Positions 17,728 to 26,694 of a DNA stretch of 64,000 bases are shown piece by piece. How positions within the stretch are numbered: position 1 is the stretch's first letter; each line of letters opens with the position of its first letter. Below the pieces are notes generated by a model. The model was not told where the DNA came from. It searched no databases and saw only the letters and a list, made by a program, of their open reading frames with translations. Origin of the DNA: Actinobacillus vicugnae (GTDB lineage Bacteria; Pseudomonadota; Gammaproteobacteria; Enterobacterales; Pasteurellaceae); the NCBI RefSeq assembly GCF_901687125.1, contig NZ_CABFJY010000048.1, positions 59,103-123,102 of the forward strand. The letters run 5' to 3'. Both the position numbers and the translations under genes were made by a program.

Positions 17728-18799
17728 AGCCAAACTCTTTTGCGTCAAATGAATTAAGCGGATCGTCCCCAACTTCGGCATACGGATAGCCAAAATTATT
17801 GATTGGCGTTAATTCAGGTTGTGGATATAAGTCAAAATCACGTGCGTGGTTAAAGCCCATCCAGTTTGCTTCCCAGTTGCCAAATAAATATTTGGCGACC
17901 GCTTGTGTATCAGGATCGTTGACCGCTTTTTTCTCGGCTAAACGCATTTTCGCTACATCAGCAGAATCCACAGGCACCCAGCCAAAACCAGCTAAATAAA
18001 ATTCGGCACGGCAATGTTGTCCTGTATTTTCGTTCGCTATGCCATCTTTGGCGCTACCGAAGGCGGTTTGTGAATATTTTGACATTTTTGGTGCTGCACC
18101 TAAGCGAATCCCAAACACTTCTCGTGCGGGAATATTAGAGGCACGCGCTAACGCCACAAATACCGAGTTAATATCGGTACATTTGCCTTTGAGTACGCCA
18201 GTGGTGAGCATTTTCTCCACATCGCCATCGCCACAGCCTAACACCGAGTTATCACGCTCCATATTTTCAACAATCCATTGATGGATTAACGCTGCTTTTT
18301 TAAGCGGGTTTGTTTCATTTCCCACAATTTTATCGGCAAATTGCTTCACAATGCCGTCAGTTTTGATATGTGTTGTCGGTTTAAGATATTCTTGCACATC
18401 TACTGAATAAATGATGTTTTCTGGCACTTGGTAATTAGCGAGCGCACCTGTTGCCATTGGTTCACGATCTTTAGTCTGCACTACTAATTTCACTTTTAAT
18501 AAACGTTTTTGTGCCTTTTCATCCCAATTGGCAAAGAGGGTTTTGGCGCCATATTGATTATTTTCGGTGATATAAGCTTTATTGTAGTTGCCTTCAAACT
18601 CAATGGATTTAACCTCTTGATAGTCATTGCTAAATGGCAACGGCACCCATAAATTGGTTACACCTTTTGAGCCTTGTGGCACAACTAAGTCATAGCTCTG
18701 GTCAAATTGATAAGTATGTATGGTGGTGTTTTGGTTTGGTAGTGGGTTTGCAAATGCAGTAGAACTTGCCAGTAAGCTGGCTAAAAGCAATTTTTTCAT
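17699..18799 (-). CDS. Exported transglutaminase-like (papain-fold) protein
   Basis: The 366-residue protein has a clear signal peptide ([17 protein letters not shown]) and a transglutaminase-core domain from about residue 150. The Cys-His-Asp triad is readable as [10 protein letters not shown] (Cys207), [10 protein letters not shown] (His262) and PVDSADVA (Asp278). Such domains are usually proteases or amidases in bacteria. It is first in the operon with the MerT- and MerP-like genes and overlaps merT, suggesting one joint role, perhaps in handling a metal-binding peptide or protein; that role is inference. Confidence 0.83.
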   Translation of the reverse strand: MKKLLLASLLASSTAFANPLPNQNTTIHTYQFDQSYDLVVPQGSKGVTNLWVPLPFSNDYQEVKSIEFEGNYNKAYITENNQYGAKTLFANWDEKAQKRLLKVKLVVQTKDREPMATGALANYQVPENIIYSVDVQEYLKPTTHIKTDGIVKQFADKIVGNETNPLKKAALIHQWIVENMERDNSVLGCGDGDVEKMLTTGVLKGKCTDINSVFVALARASNIPAREVFGIRLGAAPKMSKYSQTAFGSAKDGIANENTGQHCRAEFYLAGFGWVPVDSADVAKMRLAEKKAVNDPDTQAVAKYLFGNWEANWMGFNHARDFDLYPQPELTPINNFGYPYAEVGDDPLNSFDAKEFGYELISTELK

Positions 18800-19001
18800 G
18801 AGGAATCCTTAAAATAAACAAACTTGTTATATTTCATTCGGAATGAATGAGAACGAGACAATAATAGATTAAAAACTATGAATAAGGAAATGGTTTATTT
18901 TTTGATTGCCTTCACAGTTTTGACGATAGCCCTTTGCAAGCGGTTAAATTTCTGTATAAATTTGCAACTGTAAAATACTTAGGGTGTTACGTTAATTCGG
19001 C

Positions 19002-19050
19002 AAGCCTAAGCAGAACGATACATAAGTATTTGTTCTGCTTAGGCTTTTTT
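19002..19050 (+). terminator. Strong hairpin with T tract in the leader of the HAD phosphatase gene
   Basis: AAGCCTAAGCAGAAC (19002-19016) pairs perfectly with GTTCTGCTTAGGCTT (19032-19046), followed by T to 19050, only 24 bp before the start of the next gene in the same direction. No gene precedes it on this strand for over 1 kb of mapped plus-strand sequence. It therefore ends either a short leader transcript or a small RNA. A CTTAGG at 18978-18983 could pair instead with CCTAAG in the left arm. Confidence 0.82.
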
Positions 19051-19074
19051 GTTGCTTTTAGCAAGGGGTAGGTT

Positions 19075-19911
19075 ATGGCGAAAGATGTTAGTAAATTAAT
19101 TTTTTTAGATGTGGATGGGACGTTGGTGAATTATCAAAACCAAGTACCGCAATCAGCGATTAATGCGATTCAGCAAGCACGCCAAAATGGGCATAAAGTG
19201 TATATTTGTACTGGGCGTAGTCGTGCGGAAGTGTCGCCTGAATTATGGGATATTGGTTTAGATGGCATGATTGGTGGAAATGGTAGTTATGTAGAACATC
19301 ACAATCAAGTTGTGTTACATCAGCTGATTCCTGAAGAGGTGGCGCACAGAGTCGTCGACTGGCTTATCGCACGCAAATTAGAATTTTATTTAGAAAGCAA
19401 TAATGGCTTATTTGCTAGCGCTAACTTTGAGCAACGAGTAGAGCCTGTATTAGAAATTTATACCGCTCGCAAAGGCATTGCCAATAAAGGTGTGCGGGAG
19501 TTGATGCACGGTATTGTGTTTGACGGCGAGCTATATCGTAATGATTTAAACAAAATTAGCTTTATTTTGGAAAGTTACCAAGATCACTTAGATTCCAAAC
19601 AGGCATTTCCTGAATTAAAAGCAGGAACGTGGGGCGGAGTAGGGGAGGTCGCCTTATTTGGTGACTTGGGAGTAAAAGATATTTCTAAGGCTTATGCCAT
19701 TGAAGTCTTGCTTAAATATTTGAATATGCAACAAGCAGACACTTTTGCTTTCGGTGATGCTAAGATTGATATCCCAATGCTAGAATTTTGCCAAGTTGGC
19801 GTTGCAATGGGAAATGGTGGCGAAGAAATCAAAGCCATGGCAGATTATATTACGGATGATGTCGATCAAGACGGTTTAGCAAAAGCTTTCCAACATTTTG
19901 GGCTTATCTAA
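19075..19911 (+). CDS. Cof-type HAD-IIB family hydrolase
   Basis: This 278-residue phosphatase has the HAD motifs: LDVDGTLV (catalytic aspartates, near residue 11), CTGRSRAEV (motif II Thr region), a lysine in the cap/core boundary, and FAFGDAKIDIPML (motif IV). The large alpha/beta cap between motifs II and III marks subclass IIB, which dephosphorylates sugar phosphates, pyridoxal phosphate or flavin precursors. The substrate cannot be predicted. GGGGTAGG lies close before the ATG. The preceding leader hairpin suggests conditional expression. Confidence 0.87.
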   Translation: MAKDVSKLIFLDVDGTLVNYQNQVPQSAINAIQQARQNGHKVYICTGRSRAEVSPELWDIGLDGMIGGNGSYVEHHNQVVLHQLIPEEVAHRVVDWLIARKLEFYLESNNGLFASANFEQRVEPVLEIYTARKGIANKGVRELMHGIVFDGELYRNDLNKISFILESYQDHLDSKQAFPELKAGTWGGVGEVALFGDLGVKDISKAYAIEVLLKYLNMQQADTFAFGDAKIDIPMLEFCQVGVAMGNGGEEIKAMADYITDDVDQDGLAKAFQHFGLI

Positions 19912-19918
19912 ACAAACA

Positions 19919-19959
19919 AGCGGTTAAATTTTGCCAGTTTCAATAAAAATTTAACCGCT
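19919..19959. terminator. Uptake-sequence inverted repeat acting as bidirectional terminator
   Basis: AGCGGTTAAATTTT (19919-19932) pairs with AAAATTTAACCGCT (19946-19959). The left arm is part of ACAAGCGGT. It lies between the convergent HAD and letA genes. Confidence 0.85.
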
Positions 19960-19964
19960 AATTT

Positions 19965-21206
19965 TTACGCTTGTGACTTGTGAGAATAGTGAATACGCCA
20001 CAACATTCGAGCGTCTAAATTACTTGAGGCGATCATCGTCAGAAATACCGCCGCACCAAAGAAAAATGCCGCATCACCCACGGAAAAACTGAGAATTTGT
20101 CCTCGTTCTAATAATGACATCATTAGTGCTAATACAAATAAATCCAGCATCGACCAGCGACCAACAAAATGGACGTAATGTAGCGCTTTCATTTGCCAGT
20201 GAATTGGATGTTTCCACTGATAATGAATAGCGAGTAACAAATATAAAATAATTGCCACTTTGCTAAATGGCACTGCAATACTTGCAATAAAAACAATAGC
20301 GGCAACACTATAACTGCCCATTCCAATAAACGTTAATACCCCTGAAAAAAGCGTATCCGCTGAAACCGAACCTGCTAAACCTGTTGCAGAAATGGGTAAG
20401 GTATTGGCGGGAATCATCATAACCACACCTGCAATTAAACAAGCCCATACGCGTTGGAGTTTTACATTATCGGAAATCGCTAAATTGCTTTCGCAGCGCG
20501 GGCAACGTTGGCGACCTTTTAAATCGACAATTTTTTCATCAAAGGTATATTCGCAAGTAGGGCAAAGCGACGGATGAGTTGGATAGCCCTTCGGTAGTAA
20601 ATGATATTCGGGGTAAAAATATGTCCAAGCTGCTTTTGGATCGATTTTGATAAATAATAAAGTGGTTAATACCGTAACGATCACAAACGCACTCAAATGA
20701 ATGCTAAAGCTAAGATCCGCATAATCACGAATTTTAAATGCGGCAACGGCTAATGCAACCAGATACACATCTAACATTACCCATTCTTGAATTTTGGATA
20801 ACAGTATAAGGGTATAGCGAGGGCGATGCCCAATCCATTTCTGGATCTGAATTAATAATACCAATGTTGCAAATGAAATTGGGAATACGACAGAGCAAAG
20901 CAACACCATAAATGCAGTATAAGGGTAGCCCTCGGTTGCCATTTTCCATACGCCACCCCAGACGGTGGCGTGCACGGGCATACCAAGTAAATCAATGCTC
21001 ATTAGCGGAAAAGTCAGCGCAAATGGCAATAAAATTAAAATAGCGAGAGCTATGATCGCACAACGGCGTAAATTCCAGCTATTTGCAGGGCGCAATACGT
21101 CGTGGCAATTGGGGCAAACTGAAGTCTGGAACGGCAAATCAACAGGCACTTCCACAATCGTTTCACACTCAGGACATTGCTGTAAAGTTATCTTATTTAT
21201 TTTCAT
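19965..21206 (-). CDS. Paraquat-inducible protein A family membrane protein (LetA/YebS/PqiA)
   Basis: This 413-residue inner-membrane protein is a tandem duplication: two zinc-ribbon-like segments (CPECETIVEVP..CPNCHDVL near the N-terminus and CPTCEYTFDE..CPRCESNL near residue 230), each followed by four hydrophobic helices. That is the architecture of PqiA and LetA, which work with MCE-domain tunnel proteins (PqiB, LetB) in lipid transport across the envelope. The usual MCE partner gene should follow directly but is absent; a convergent phosphatase gene is there instead. The ribosome site AGGAAAAATAG is weak. Confidence 0.87.
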   Translation of the reverse strand: MKINKITLQQCPECETIVEVPVDLPFQTSVCPNCHDVLRPANSWNLRRCAIIALAILILLPFALTFPLMSIDLLGMPVHATVWGGVWKMATEGYPYTAFMVLLCSVVFPISFATLVLLIQIQKWIGHRPRYTLILLSKIQEWVMLDVYLVALAVAAFKIRDYADLSFSIHLSAFVIVTVLTTLLFIKIDPKAAWTYFYPEYHLLPKGYPTHPSLCPTCEYTFDEKIVDLKGRQRCPRCESNLAISDNVKLQRVWACLIAGVVMMIPANTLPISATGLAGSVSADTLFSGVLTFIGMGSYSVAAIVFIASIAVPFSKVAIILYLLLAIHYQWKHPIHWQMKALHYVHFVGRWSMLDLFVLALMMSLLERGQILSFSVGDAAFFFGAAVFLTMIASSNLDARMLWRIHYSHKSQA

Positions 21207-21256
21207 CTATTTTTCCTATTTTTTAGCCATGCTATTTTCTACTTTATACGAGACAT

Positions 21257-21268
21257 TGCAAGCGGTCA
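21257..21268 (+). repeat. DNA uptake signal sequence, single copy
   Basis: GCAAGCGGTCATTTTTTGC lies here in the 234-bp gap upstream of ilvC. It is a one-mismatch copy (G for A before CAAGCGGT) with the usual T-rich tail. Confidence 0.65.
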
Positions 21269-21332
21269 TTTTTTGCTAAAATTTCGCAATTGTAATTGCA
21301 TATTTTGCAATTTTAAATCGCAATAATATCAA

Positions 21333-21360
21333 TTTACGCAATGTAAAAAACACATATAAT
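21333..21360 (+). promoter_or_regulatory. Probable sigma-70 promoter of ilvC
   Basis: TTTACG (21333-21338) and a perfect TATAAT (21355-21360) are 16 bp apart, about 80 bp upstream of the ilvC start. No leader peptide or riboswitch is visible in the leader. Confidence 0.65.
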
Positions 21361-21439
21361 CGGTTGCATACAAAATAACAATGTGTAAACACAACATCAT
21401 ATATACACACCAACATCATACAAAATAAGGAAGCACAAA

Positions 21440-22921
21440 ATGGCTAACTATTTCAATACATTAAACTTACGTCAAAAATTAGACCAATTAGGTCGTTGTC
21501 GCTTTATGGATCGTGAAGAATTTGCAGATGGTTGCAATTTCTTAAAAGGTAAAAAAGTGGTTATTGTAGGCTGTGGTGCGCAAGGTTTAAACCAAGGTTT
21601 AAATATGCGTGATTCAGGCTTAGACGTAAGCTATGCATTACGTGCAGAAGCCATTGCAGAAAAACGTGCGTCATTTACTCGTGCATCTGAAAACGGTTTT
21701 AAAGTTGGCACATACCAAGAATTAATCCCAACGGCAGACCTTGTTATTAACTTAACCCCAGACAAACAACACTCAAAAGTAGTGGCAGACGTAATGCCGT
21801 TAATGAAACAAGGTGCTGCGTTTGGTTATTCACATGGTTTCAACATTGTTGAAGAAGGTGAGCAAATCCGTAAAGATTTAACCGTCGTAATGACCGCACC
21901 AAAATGCCCTGGCACAGAAGTGCGTGAAGAATATAAACGTGGTTTCGGTGTGCCTACCTTAATTGCAGTTCACCCAGAAAATGACCCGAAAGGCGAAGGT
22001 TTAGCAATTGCTAAAGCATGGGCATCTGCAACAGGTGGCGACCGTGCAGGGGTATTAGAATCTTCATTCGTAGCGGAAGTGAAATCTGACTTAATGGGCG
22101 AACAAACTATCCTTTGCGGTATGTTACAAGCAGGGTCTATCGTATGCTACGACAAATTAGTGGCAGAAGGTAAAGATCCAGCTTACGCAGGTAAATTAAT
22201 CCAATACGGTTGGGAAACTATTACTGAAGCGTTGAAACAGGGCGGTATCACATTAATGATGGATCGCTTATCTAACAGTGCAAAACTTCGTGCATTCGAG
22301 CTTTCAGAACAAATTAAAGAAGAATTAGCGTTCTTATTTGAAAAACATATGGACGATATCATCAGTGGCGAATTCTCATCAACAATGATGGCAGACTGGG
22401 CAAATGGTGATGCAAACTTATTAAAATGGCGTGAAGCAACAGGTAAAACCGCATTTGAAAATGCACCAAAAGCAGACGGAATCAAAATTTCTGAACAAGA
22501 ATATTTCGATAACGGTGTAGTTATGGTGGCAATGGTGAAAGCGGGTGTAGAACTGGCATTCGACACAATGGTGGCAAGTGGTATTTATGAAGAATCAGCA
22601 TACTATGAGTCATTACACGAATTACCATTAATCGCAAATACCATTGCACGTAAACGTTTATACGAAATGAACGTAGTAATTTCAGATACAGCAGAATACG
22701 GTAACTACTTATTCTCACACGTAGCAACTCCAATTCTTGCAGAGAAAATTATCCCGAACTTACAAAAAGGTGATTTAGGTGAACCAACACCAGTAGTAGA
22801 AATCGACAACGTATTATTACGTGAAGTAAACGATGCAATTCGTAATCACCCAATTGAGTTAATCGGTCAAGAATTACGTGGCTATATGACAGATATGAAA
22901 CGTATTTCTTCACAAGGTTAA
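21440..22921 (+). CDS. ilvC: Ketol-acid reductoisomerase (class II)
   Basis: IlvC converts acetolactate or acetohydroxybutyrate to the dihydroxy acids of valine, leucine and isoleucine synthesis, using NADPH. The long 493-residue class II form, typical of enterobacteria and Pasteurellaceae, contains a duplicated C-terminal domain. The Rossmann motif is [21 protein letters not shown] near residue 39, and the catalytic region includes [19 protein letters not shown] and the later [21 protein letters not shown] precedes the ATG. Codon use is strongly biased, as expected for a highly expressed gene. Monocistronic with a strong terminator. Confidence 0.97.
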   Translation: MANYFNTLNLRQKLDQLGRCRFMDREEFADGCNFLKGKKVVIVGCGAQGLNQGLNMRDSGLDVSYALRAEAIAEKRASFTRASENGFKVGTYQELIPTADLVINLTPDKQHSKVVADVMPLMKQGAAFGYSHGFNIVEEGEQIRKDLTVVMTAPKCPGTEVREEYKRGFGVPTLIAVHPENDPKGEGLAIAKAWASATGGDRAGVLESSFVAEVKSDLMGEQTILCGMLQAGSIVCYDKLVAEGKDPAYAGKLIQYGWETITEALKQGGITLMMDRLSNSAKLRAFELSEQIKEELAFLFEKHMDDIISGEFSSTMMADWANGDANLLKWREATGKTAFENAPKADGIKISEQEYFDNGVVMVAMVKAGVELAFDTMVASGIYEESAYYESLHELPLIANTIARKRLYEMNVVISDTAEYGNYLFSHVATPILAEKIIPNLQKGDLGEPTPVVEIDNVLLREVNDAIRNHPIELIGQELRGYMTDMKRISSQG

Positions 22922-22948
22922 TTGATATTCAAGGAAGCTTATTTCATG

Positions 22949-23002
22949 AGCCACACCTTAAAAGTTGGATCATCTTTCCAACTGAGAAGGTGTGGCTTTT
23001 TT
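22949..23002 (+). terminator. Rho-independent terminator of ilvC
   Basis: AGCCACACCTT (22949-22959) pairs with AAGGTGTGGCT (22987-22997), with an inner GTTGG/CCAAC stem and a run of T after it. Confidence 0.92.
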
Positions 23003-23114
23003 ATTGGTTTTAAAACATTTTCAGCTTTTCGGATGAACACTAAAGTTTGGGTAGCGTAGTATCAACTCAACCCTTAACGGTAGGGTTCGCTTATTTTTGA
23101 GAGGGGCTTATTTA

Positions 23115-24521
23115 TTAAAACAGTTTTTCCAATGTCATAAACACTTCTTGATTACGGCGAGAGTAAAAATCGGCAATATTACTATCGATTTTTTGGTAAC
23201 GGAAATTCAGCTTCGGCACAATGCCTTTATAATGCCACGCTCGATTCCAAATCGCCAAGTTTCCTTGATATTCCTTATCTTGTCGCTTATAGCCAAATAG
23301 ATAGTGGTTATCTGCAAAATAACGTTTCCCAAATGCAACATTAGCTTGCACCGCCCAGCTATTCGTTTGATAAATCGCTCCAATTCTTACTAACCATTTA
23401 TTTGAGCTTTGTGCCTTCTCGCGTGTTATTTCACGGCTGGCTTGAGCATTTGCAAAAAATCGCCAGTTTTTGACCGCTTGCCACTGCAAACTCCCCTCAA
23501 GTTGGTTTTTATAGCCATTGTAGCGATGAGCAAGTAACGGCTCAAAATAACGTTTTTGCGAATGGCTAATACCTCCAGAAAGTAGCCATCTATCATTTAA
23601 GATACGTAAGCCGTTTAATTTTGTGCCAAATTGATAGTTATAGCGTGAGCTACTAAGCCAATTTTGCTCAATAAAAGGCGAAAAGCTAACACGGTAATTC
23701 GCCTGGCGATAACTATATTGTGGCGAGACAGACAGCGATTGTTCACTGTAATCGTGATTATCCCAATAATAAACTCCGTTATAGTTCAACGCGATCCCAA
23801 CAAAATGATTGCCTACAATATTCCACTTTTTACTTAGTCCAAGACCATAACGCAATCCTTTGGCAGATTGTGGCAGGCTCTCTTTATTTTTATGGAAAAT
23901 TCGCCCATTCACATTGACTGTTGGGGAAGTTGCAGCATTATTCACATTATCGGTTTGGGTGTATTGCAGATACACATCGTGCTGCCAATTTTCCTGCTCT
24001 GCGATTTGTGCTTTAGTTCGTTCTGCAATGTTTTTCAAATCCGCAGGTAACTTAGAGGCAATCTTGTTAAAGGCTTGCTCTGCATCACGATATTGTTGGT
24101 TTTCAGCCAAAACTAATGCTAAATCAAAGTGTGGATAAAGCAAATCGGGTTGTTTCGCTAACAAAGAGCGATAATGGAAAATAGCTAATTGATGATCTTT
24201 CTGTCCATAAGCTAAGGCAGCTAAACCGTAATCGAGCAAAAGCGGATCTTGATTAGGCTGCTTAGCATAATCATTTAGCAAAATATCTAACTGCTGCCAA
24301 TTTTGGCTTACAATGGCTTGATTAATCTGCTGTTCAATACTTTTGCCACTTATCTGCGTTTGGTAAGCGGTTATCTTTTGCGCTTTTTTTGCAAAATTTT
24401 GCTCAAATTTAACCGCTTGCTGTTGTGGCTCAAACACGATTGGATCGGTGTTGTGTTCAATCACATTTTCAGCAAAAGCCGTGGAACTAAAAATAGGTAA
24501 TAAGAGTAATGTTTTTTTCAT
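23115..24521 (-). CDS. Slam-type surface lipoprotein assembly modulator (outer-membrane translocon)
   Basis: The 468-residue product has a signal peptide (to AFA, residue ~17), an N-terminal helical region with TPR-like repeats (LLLDYGLAALAYGQKDHQLAIFHYRSLL and PHFDLALVLAENQQYRDAEQAF, residues ~90-165), and a C-terminal ~290-residue beta-barrel rich in alternating aromatic strands and ending in Phe. This TPR plus barrel layout is that of Slam (DUF560), which moves lipoproteins such as TbpB to the cell surface in Neisseria and Pasteurellaceae. Directly upstream on the same strand lies a TbpB-barrel-like lipoprotein, the likely client. No good ribosome site is seen before ATG 24521; a terminator-like hairpin abuts it. 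Confidence 0.85.
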   Translation of the reverse strand: MKKTLLLLPIFSSTAFAENVIEHNTDPIVFEPQQQAVKFEQNFAKKAQKITAYQTQISGKSIEQQINQAIVSQNWQQLDILLNDYAKQPNQDPLLLDYGLAALAYGQKDHQLAIFHYRSLLAKQPDLLYPHFDLALVLAENQQYRDAEQAFNKIASKLPADLKNIAERTKAQIAEQENWQHDVYLQYTQTDNVNNAATSPTVNVNGRIFHKNKESLPQSAKGLRYGLGLSKKWNIVGNHFVGIALNYNGVYYWDNHDYSEQSLSVSPQYSYRQANYRVSFSPFIEQNWLSSSRYNYQFGTKLNGLRILNDRWLLSGGISHSQKRYFEPLLAHRYNGYKNQLEGSLQWQAVKNWRFFANAQASREITREKAQSSNKWLVRIGAIYQTNSWAVQANVAFGKRYFADNHYLFGYKRQDKEYQGNLAIWNRAWHYKGIVPKLNFRYQKIDSNIADFYSRRNQEVFMTLEKLF

Positions 24522-24532
24522 AATAAAAAAGA

Positions 24533-24559
24533 AATGCCGTTTAGTGTTTAAACGGCATT
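24533..24559 (-). terminator. Hairpin with T tract between the lipoprotein and slam genes
   Basis: AATGCCGTTTA (24533-24543) pairs perfectly with TAAACGGCATT (24549-24559). Read on the minus strand it is followed by TCTTTTTTATT and then directly by the slam ATG. It probably lowers slam expression relative to the lipoprotein. Confidence 0.82.
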
Positions 24560-24579
24560 AGAATTAGTATTCAAAAGGG

Positions 24580-25413
24580 CTATTTTTCAATATCATATCG
24601 TGTCCCAGCGACACCTAAGCTATAACCTTTTTCTTGAGATGTAGGCTTCATCTCAATTTTTCCTGCAATTTCTTCTGCATTTGGTCCGAAGAAGCTAAAG
24701 TTGTAAGTACCTGTCTCAGAATTTTCTATTTTTGCAGTAGAAGAAATTTGATTCTGCGTTATCTTTCCTTGCTCTAAGTCAATTGAGCGACCATTATCTC
24801 TTTCTACCTTGCCAGAGCCTTCCTGTTTAGCAAAATCTACATCGTAGCTCAATTTGCCACTGAGTTGAGGATTCTTACCGAAAGAATCAAAGGCTTCACC
24901 TACATAGGTTGCTTTTCCTTCACTAGGGAGTTTCTCTGTTTTTAAGCCTTTTACCTCAACAGAATCACTAAAATGGGTAGAATCTGTTTGAGTTTTTGTG
25001 ACAATGACTAACGAATAAGGTTGGTTGTAAATTGAGCTTTGAGTGTTTTTTCCATCTTTTTGTTCAGTGGTCGGTGTTCTTAGACCGTAATTATTGTCAG
25101 AAACCCCTTTTTCTTTTTTAGCTTTTTCTAAAGCATCCCAATCAATCTCTGATTGATCATTTTTAGGTTGAGTTTTGGGATTATTTTGAGGCTGGTTTTT
25201 TACCTCATTTTTAGGTTGAGTTTTGGGATTATTTTGAGGCTGGGTTTTTACCTCATTTTTAGGCTGAGTATTGGTATTACTTTGAGATTGAATGTTCTTT
25301 GGTGATGTTACATTCTCCTTTTGTGGTTTGGTAGATGTTGCGCTATTTCCGCTAGAACCGCTACAAGCAGATACCAATAACACCAAACTTGCCAACGCTA
25401 CTTTTTTAAACAT
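24580..25413 (-). CDS. Surface lipoprotein with TbpB-type beta-barrel, probable Slam substrate
   Basis: This 277-residue lipoprotein has a lipobox VSAC with Cys17. Residues ~20-95 are a disordered Asn/Gln/Pro/Lys-rich tether containing two copies of a 16-residue repeat (NEVKTQPQNNPKTQPK and a one-change copy). From ~105 on it forms an eight-strand-barrel-like domain resembling the C-terminal barrel of TbpB, HpuA-like and factor-H-binding proteins: YVGEAFDSFGKNPQLSGKLSYDVDF, then GTYNFSFFGPNAEEIAGKIE, the recurrent FxGxxAEExxG signature. The ligand is unknown. AAGGAG precedes the ATG. It is followed by the Slam gene, which supports surface exposure. Confidence 0.82.
   Translation of the reverse strand: MFKKVALASLVLLVSACSGSSGNSATSTKPQKENVTSPKNIQSQSNTNTQPKNEVKTQPQNNPKTQPKNEVKNQPQNNPKTQPKNDQSEIDWDALEKAKKEKGVSDNNYGLRTPTTEQKDGKNTQSSIYNQPYSLVIVTKTQTDSTHFSDSVEVKGLKTEKLPSEGKATYVGEAFDSFGKNPQLSGKLSYDVDFAKQEGSGKVERDNGRSIDLEQGKITQNQISSTAKIENSETGTYNFSFFGPNAEEIAGKIEMKPTSQEKGYSLGVAGTRYDIEK
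25164..25261. repeat. Two tandem 48-bp repeats in the lipoprotein tether
   Basis: A 48-bp unit starting TTTTTAGGTTGAGTTTTGGG occurs twice in direct order with one difference, and a partial third unit follows. It encodes the 16-residue tether repeat and keeps the frame, so copy-number change would alter tether length only. Confidence 0.85.
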
Positions 25414-25476
25414 GATCTTTCTCCTTTACAAAAAGTACTTATCATACATAACACACTGTCATGTAAATTAATGTAT

Positions 25477-25505
25477 ATTATATAGAAAAACTAAAATACA
25501 CTCAA
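25477..25505 (-). promoter_or_regulatory. Probable promoter of the surface lipoprotein gene
   Basis: On the minus strand TTGAGT (25505-25500) and a perfect TATAAT (25482-25477) are 17 bp apart, about 65 bp before the start codon. Confidence 0.6.
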
Positions 25506-25545
25506 ATGATTAATTTACTTTTATAAAAATTCGACTAGCAATAAA

Positions 25546-25586
25546 ACTAAAAGGACTGCGTTCAGTGCCATACTGAAATCAGTCCT
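25546..25586 (-). terminator. Terminator of the sulfate transporter operon
   Basis: AGGACTG (25552-25558) with CAGTCCT (25580-25586) and an inner TTCAGT/ACTGAA stem form a long hairpin. On the minus strand it is followed by TTTTAGTTTTA. Confidence 0.78.
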
Positions 25587-25613
25587 GTAATTAGCGTTTA
25601 GCATTTATATTAG

Positions 25614-26684
25614 TTAAATCATAAACTCAATTAATTCATTTTGAACAAAGAAGTTAAGCAATAGCGGGTGGAAATAAACGTCGTCGCCTACGCTAAAACG
25701 TTCATACTCAAATTGAGCGTAGCTGACGGATATTTCAATTGGATCATGATTTTTATGTAGCACTTCTAAAAATACTGTTGGGCCTGCGGTGTGCACACGT
25801 GCGACAGTACCTTTTAACGCATTGTCTACTGGCATTTTGCTGATCGCAATTTCATGTGGGCGCACATAAACCACTACATCATCAGCAGTATAGCAATTTG
25901 CAATTGGCTTTTTAAAGTTATCAATATGCAAAGTACCCGCCAAAATATAACCATGCAAAATATTTACATCGCCTAAAAAATTCGCAACAAATGCGGTACG
26001 AGGCTGTTTATACACCTGTTCTGGCGTACCAATTTGCTCAATTTGCCCTTTATTCATCAAAATAATTTTATCGGCTACTTCCAACGCCTCATCTTGGTCA
26101 TGGGTCACAAAAATGCTGGTTAAATTGATTTCATGATGAAAATCACGCAGCCAGCGGCGCAAATCTTTACGCACTTTAGCATCTAAAGCACCAAATGGCT
26201 CATCTAGCAATAGTACTTTGGGCTCGGTAGCAACTGCTCTTGCTAAGGCAACACGTTGACGTTGTCCACCCGAAAGCTGATCGGGATAGCGCTTTGCAAG
26301 GTGTTCAAGCTGAATCAGTGCTAGCAAATTTTTGACTTTCGCTTGAATTTCGGCTTCAGATAAACGCTCGTGTTTAGGTTTCATACGTAAGCCGAACGCA
26401 ATGTTATCAGTAATGCTCATATGGCGAAAAAGTGCGTAATGTTGAAACACAAAACCGATATCTCGTGCTTTGGCGGAAAGATTAGTGACATCGCAATGGT
26501 CAAACAAAATTTGACCGCTTGTTGCACTTTCAAGCCCCGCAATAATGCGTAACAACGTGGTTTTGCCACAGCCAGACGGCCCGAGTAAGGCAGTTAGCTC
26601 GCCATTTTGAATACTAAAATCAATATTGTTTAACGCTTGGAAGTGTTCAAACTGCTTATTAATTTGTTTTACGCTAATCGCCAT
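25614..26684 (-). CDS. cysA: Sulfate/thiosulfate ABC transporter ATP-binding protein CysA
   Basis: CysA powers sulfate uptake through CysT-CysW. The 356-residue ATPase shows Walker [10 protein letters not shown], the ABC signature [14 protein letters not shown], Walker [12 protein letters not shown], and the H-loop [13 protein letters not shown]-terminal TOBE-like regulatory domain from about residue 240 (VVYVRPHEI) is present. It is last in the sbp-cysT-cysW-cysA operon, 10 bp after cysW, with a terminator downstream. Confidence 0.95.
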   Translation of the reverse strand: MAISVKQINKQFEHFQALNNIDFSIQNGELTALLGPSGCGKTTLLRIIAGLESATSGQILFDHCDVTNLSAKARDIGFVFQHYALFRHMSITDNIAFGLRMKPKHERLSEAEIQAKVKNLLALIQLEHLAKRYPDQLSGGQRQRVALARAVATEPKVLLLDEPFGALDAKVRKDLRRWLRDFHHEINLTSIFVTHDQDEALEVADKIILMNKGQIEQIGTPEQVYKQPRTAFVANFLGDVNILHGYILAGTLHIDNFKKPIANCYTADDVVVYVRPHEIAISKMPVDNALKGTVARVHTAGPTVFLEVLHKNHDPIEISVSYAQFEYERFSVGDDVYFHPLLLNFFVQNELIEFMI

Positions 26685-26694
26685 AATTTCCCCA

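Noticed and set aside
21206..21440. Attenuator or riboswitch before ilvC
   Set aside because: I saw a promoter but no leader peptide rich in branched-chain codons and no terminator hairpin in the leader.
23069..23092. AACCCT/AGGGTT hairpin between ilvC and slam
   Set aside because: The stem has only 6 bp and the T run on the plus strand is 6 nt away; on the minus strand no T run follows. ilvC already has a strong terminator.
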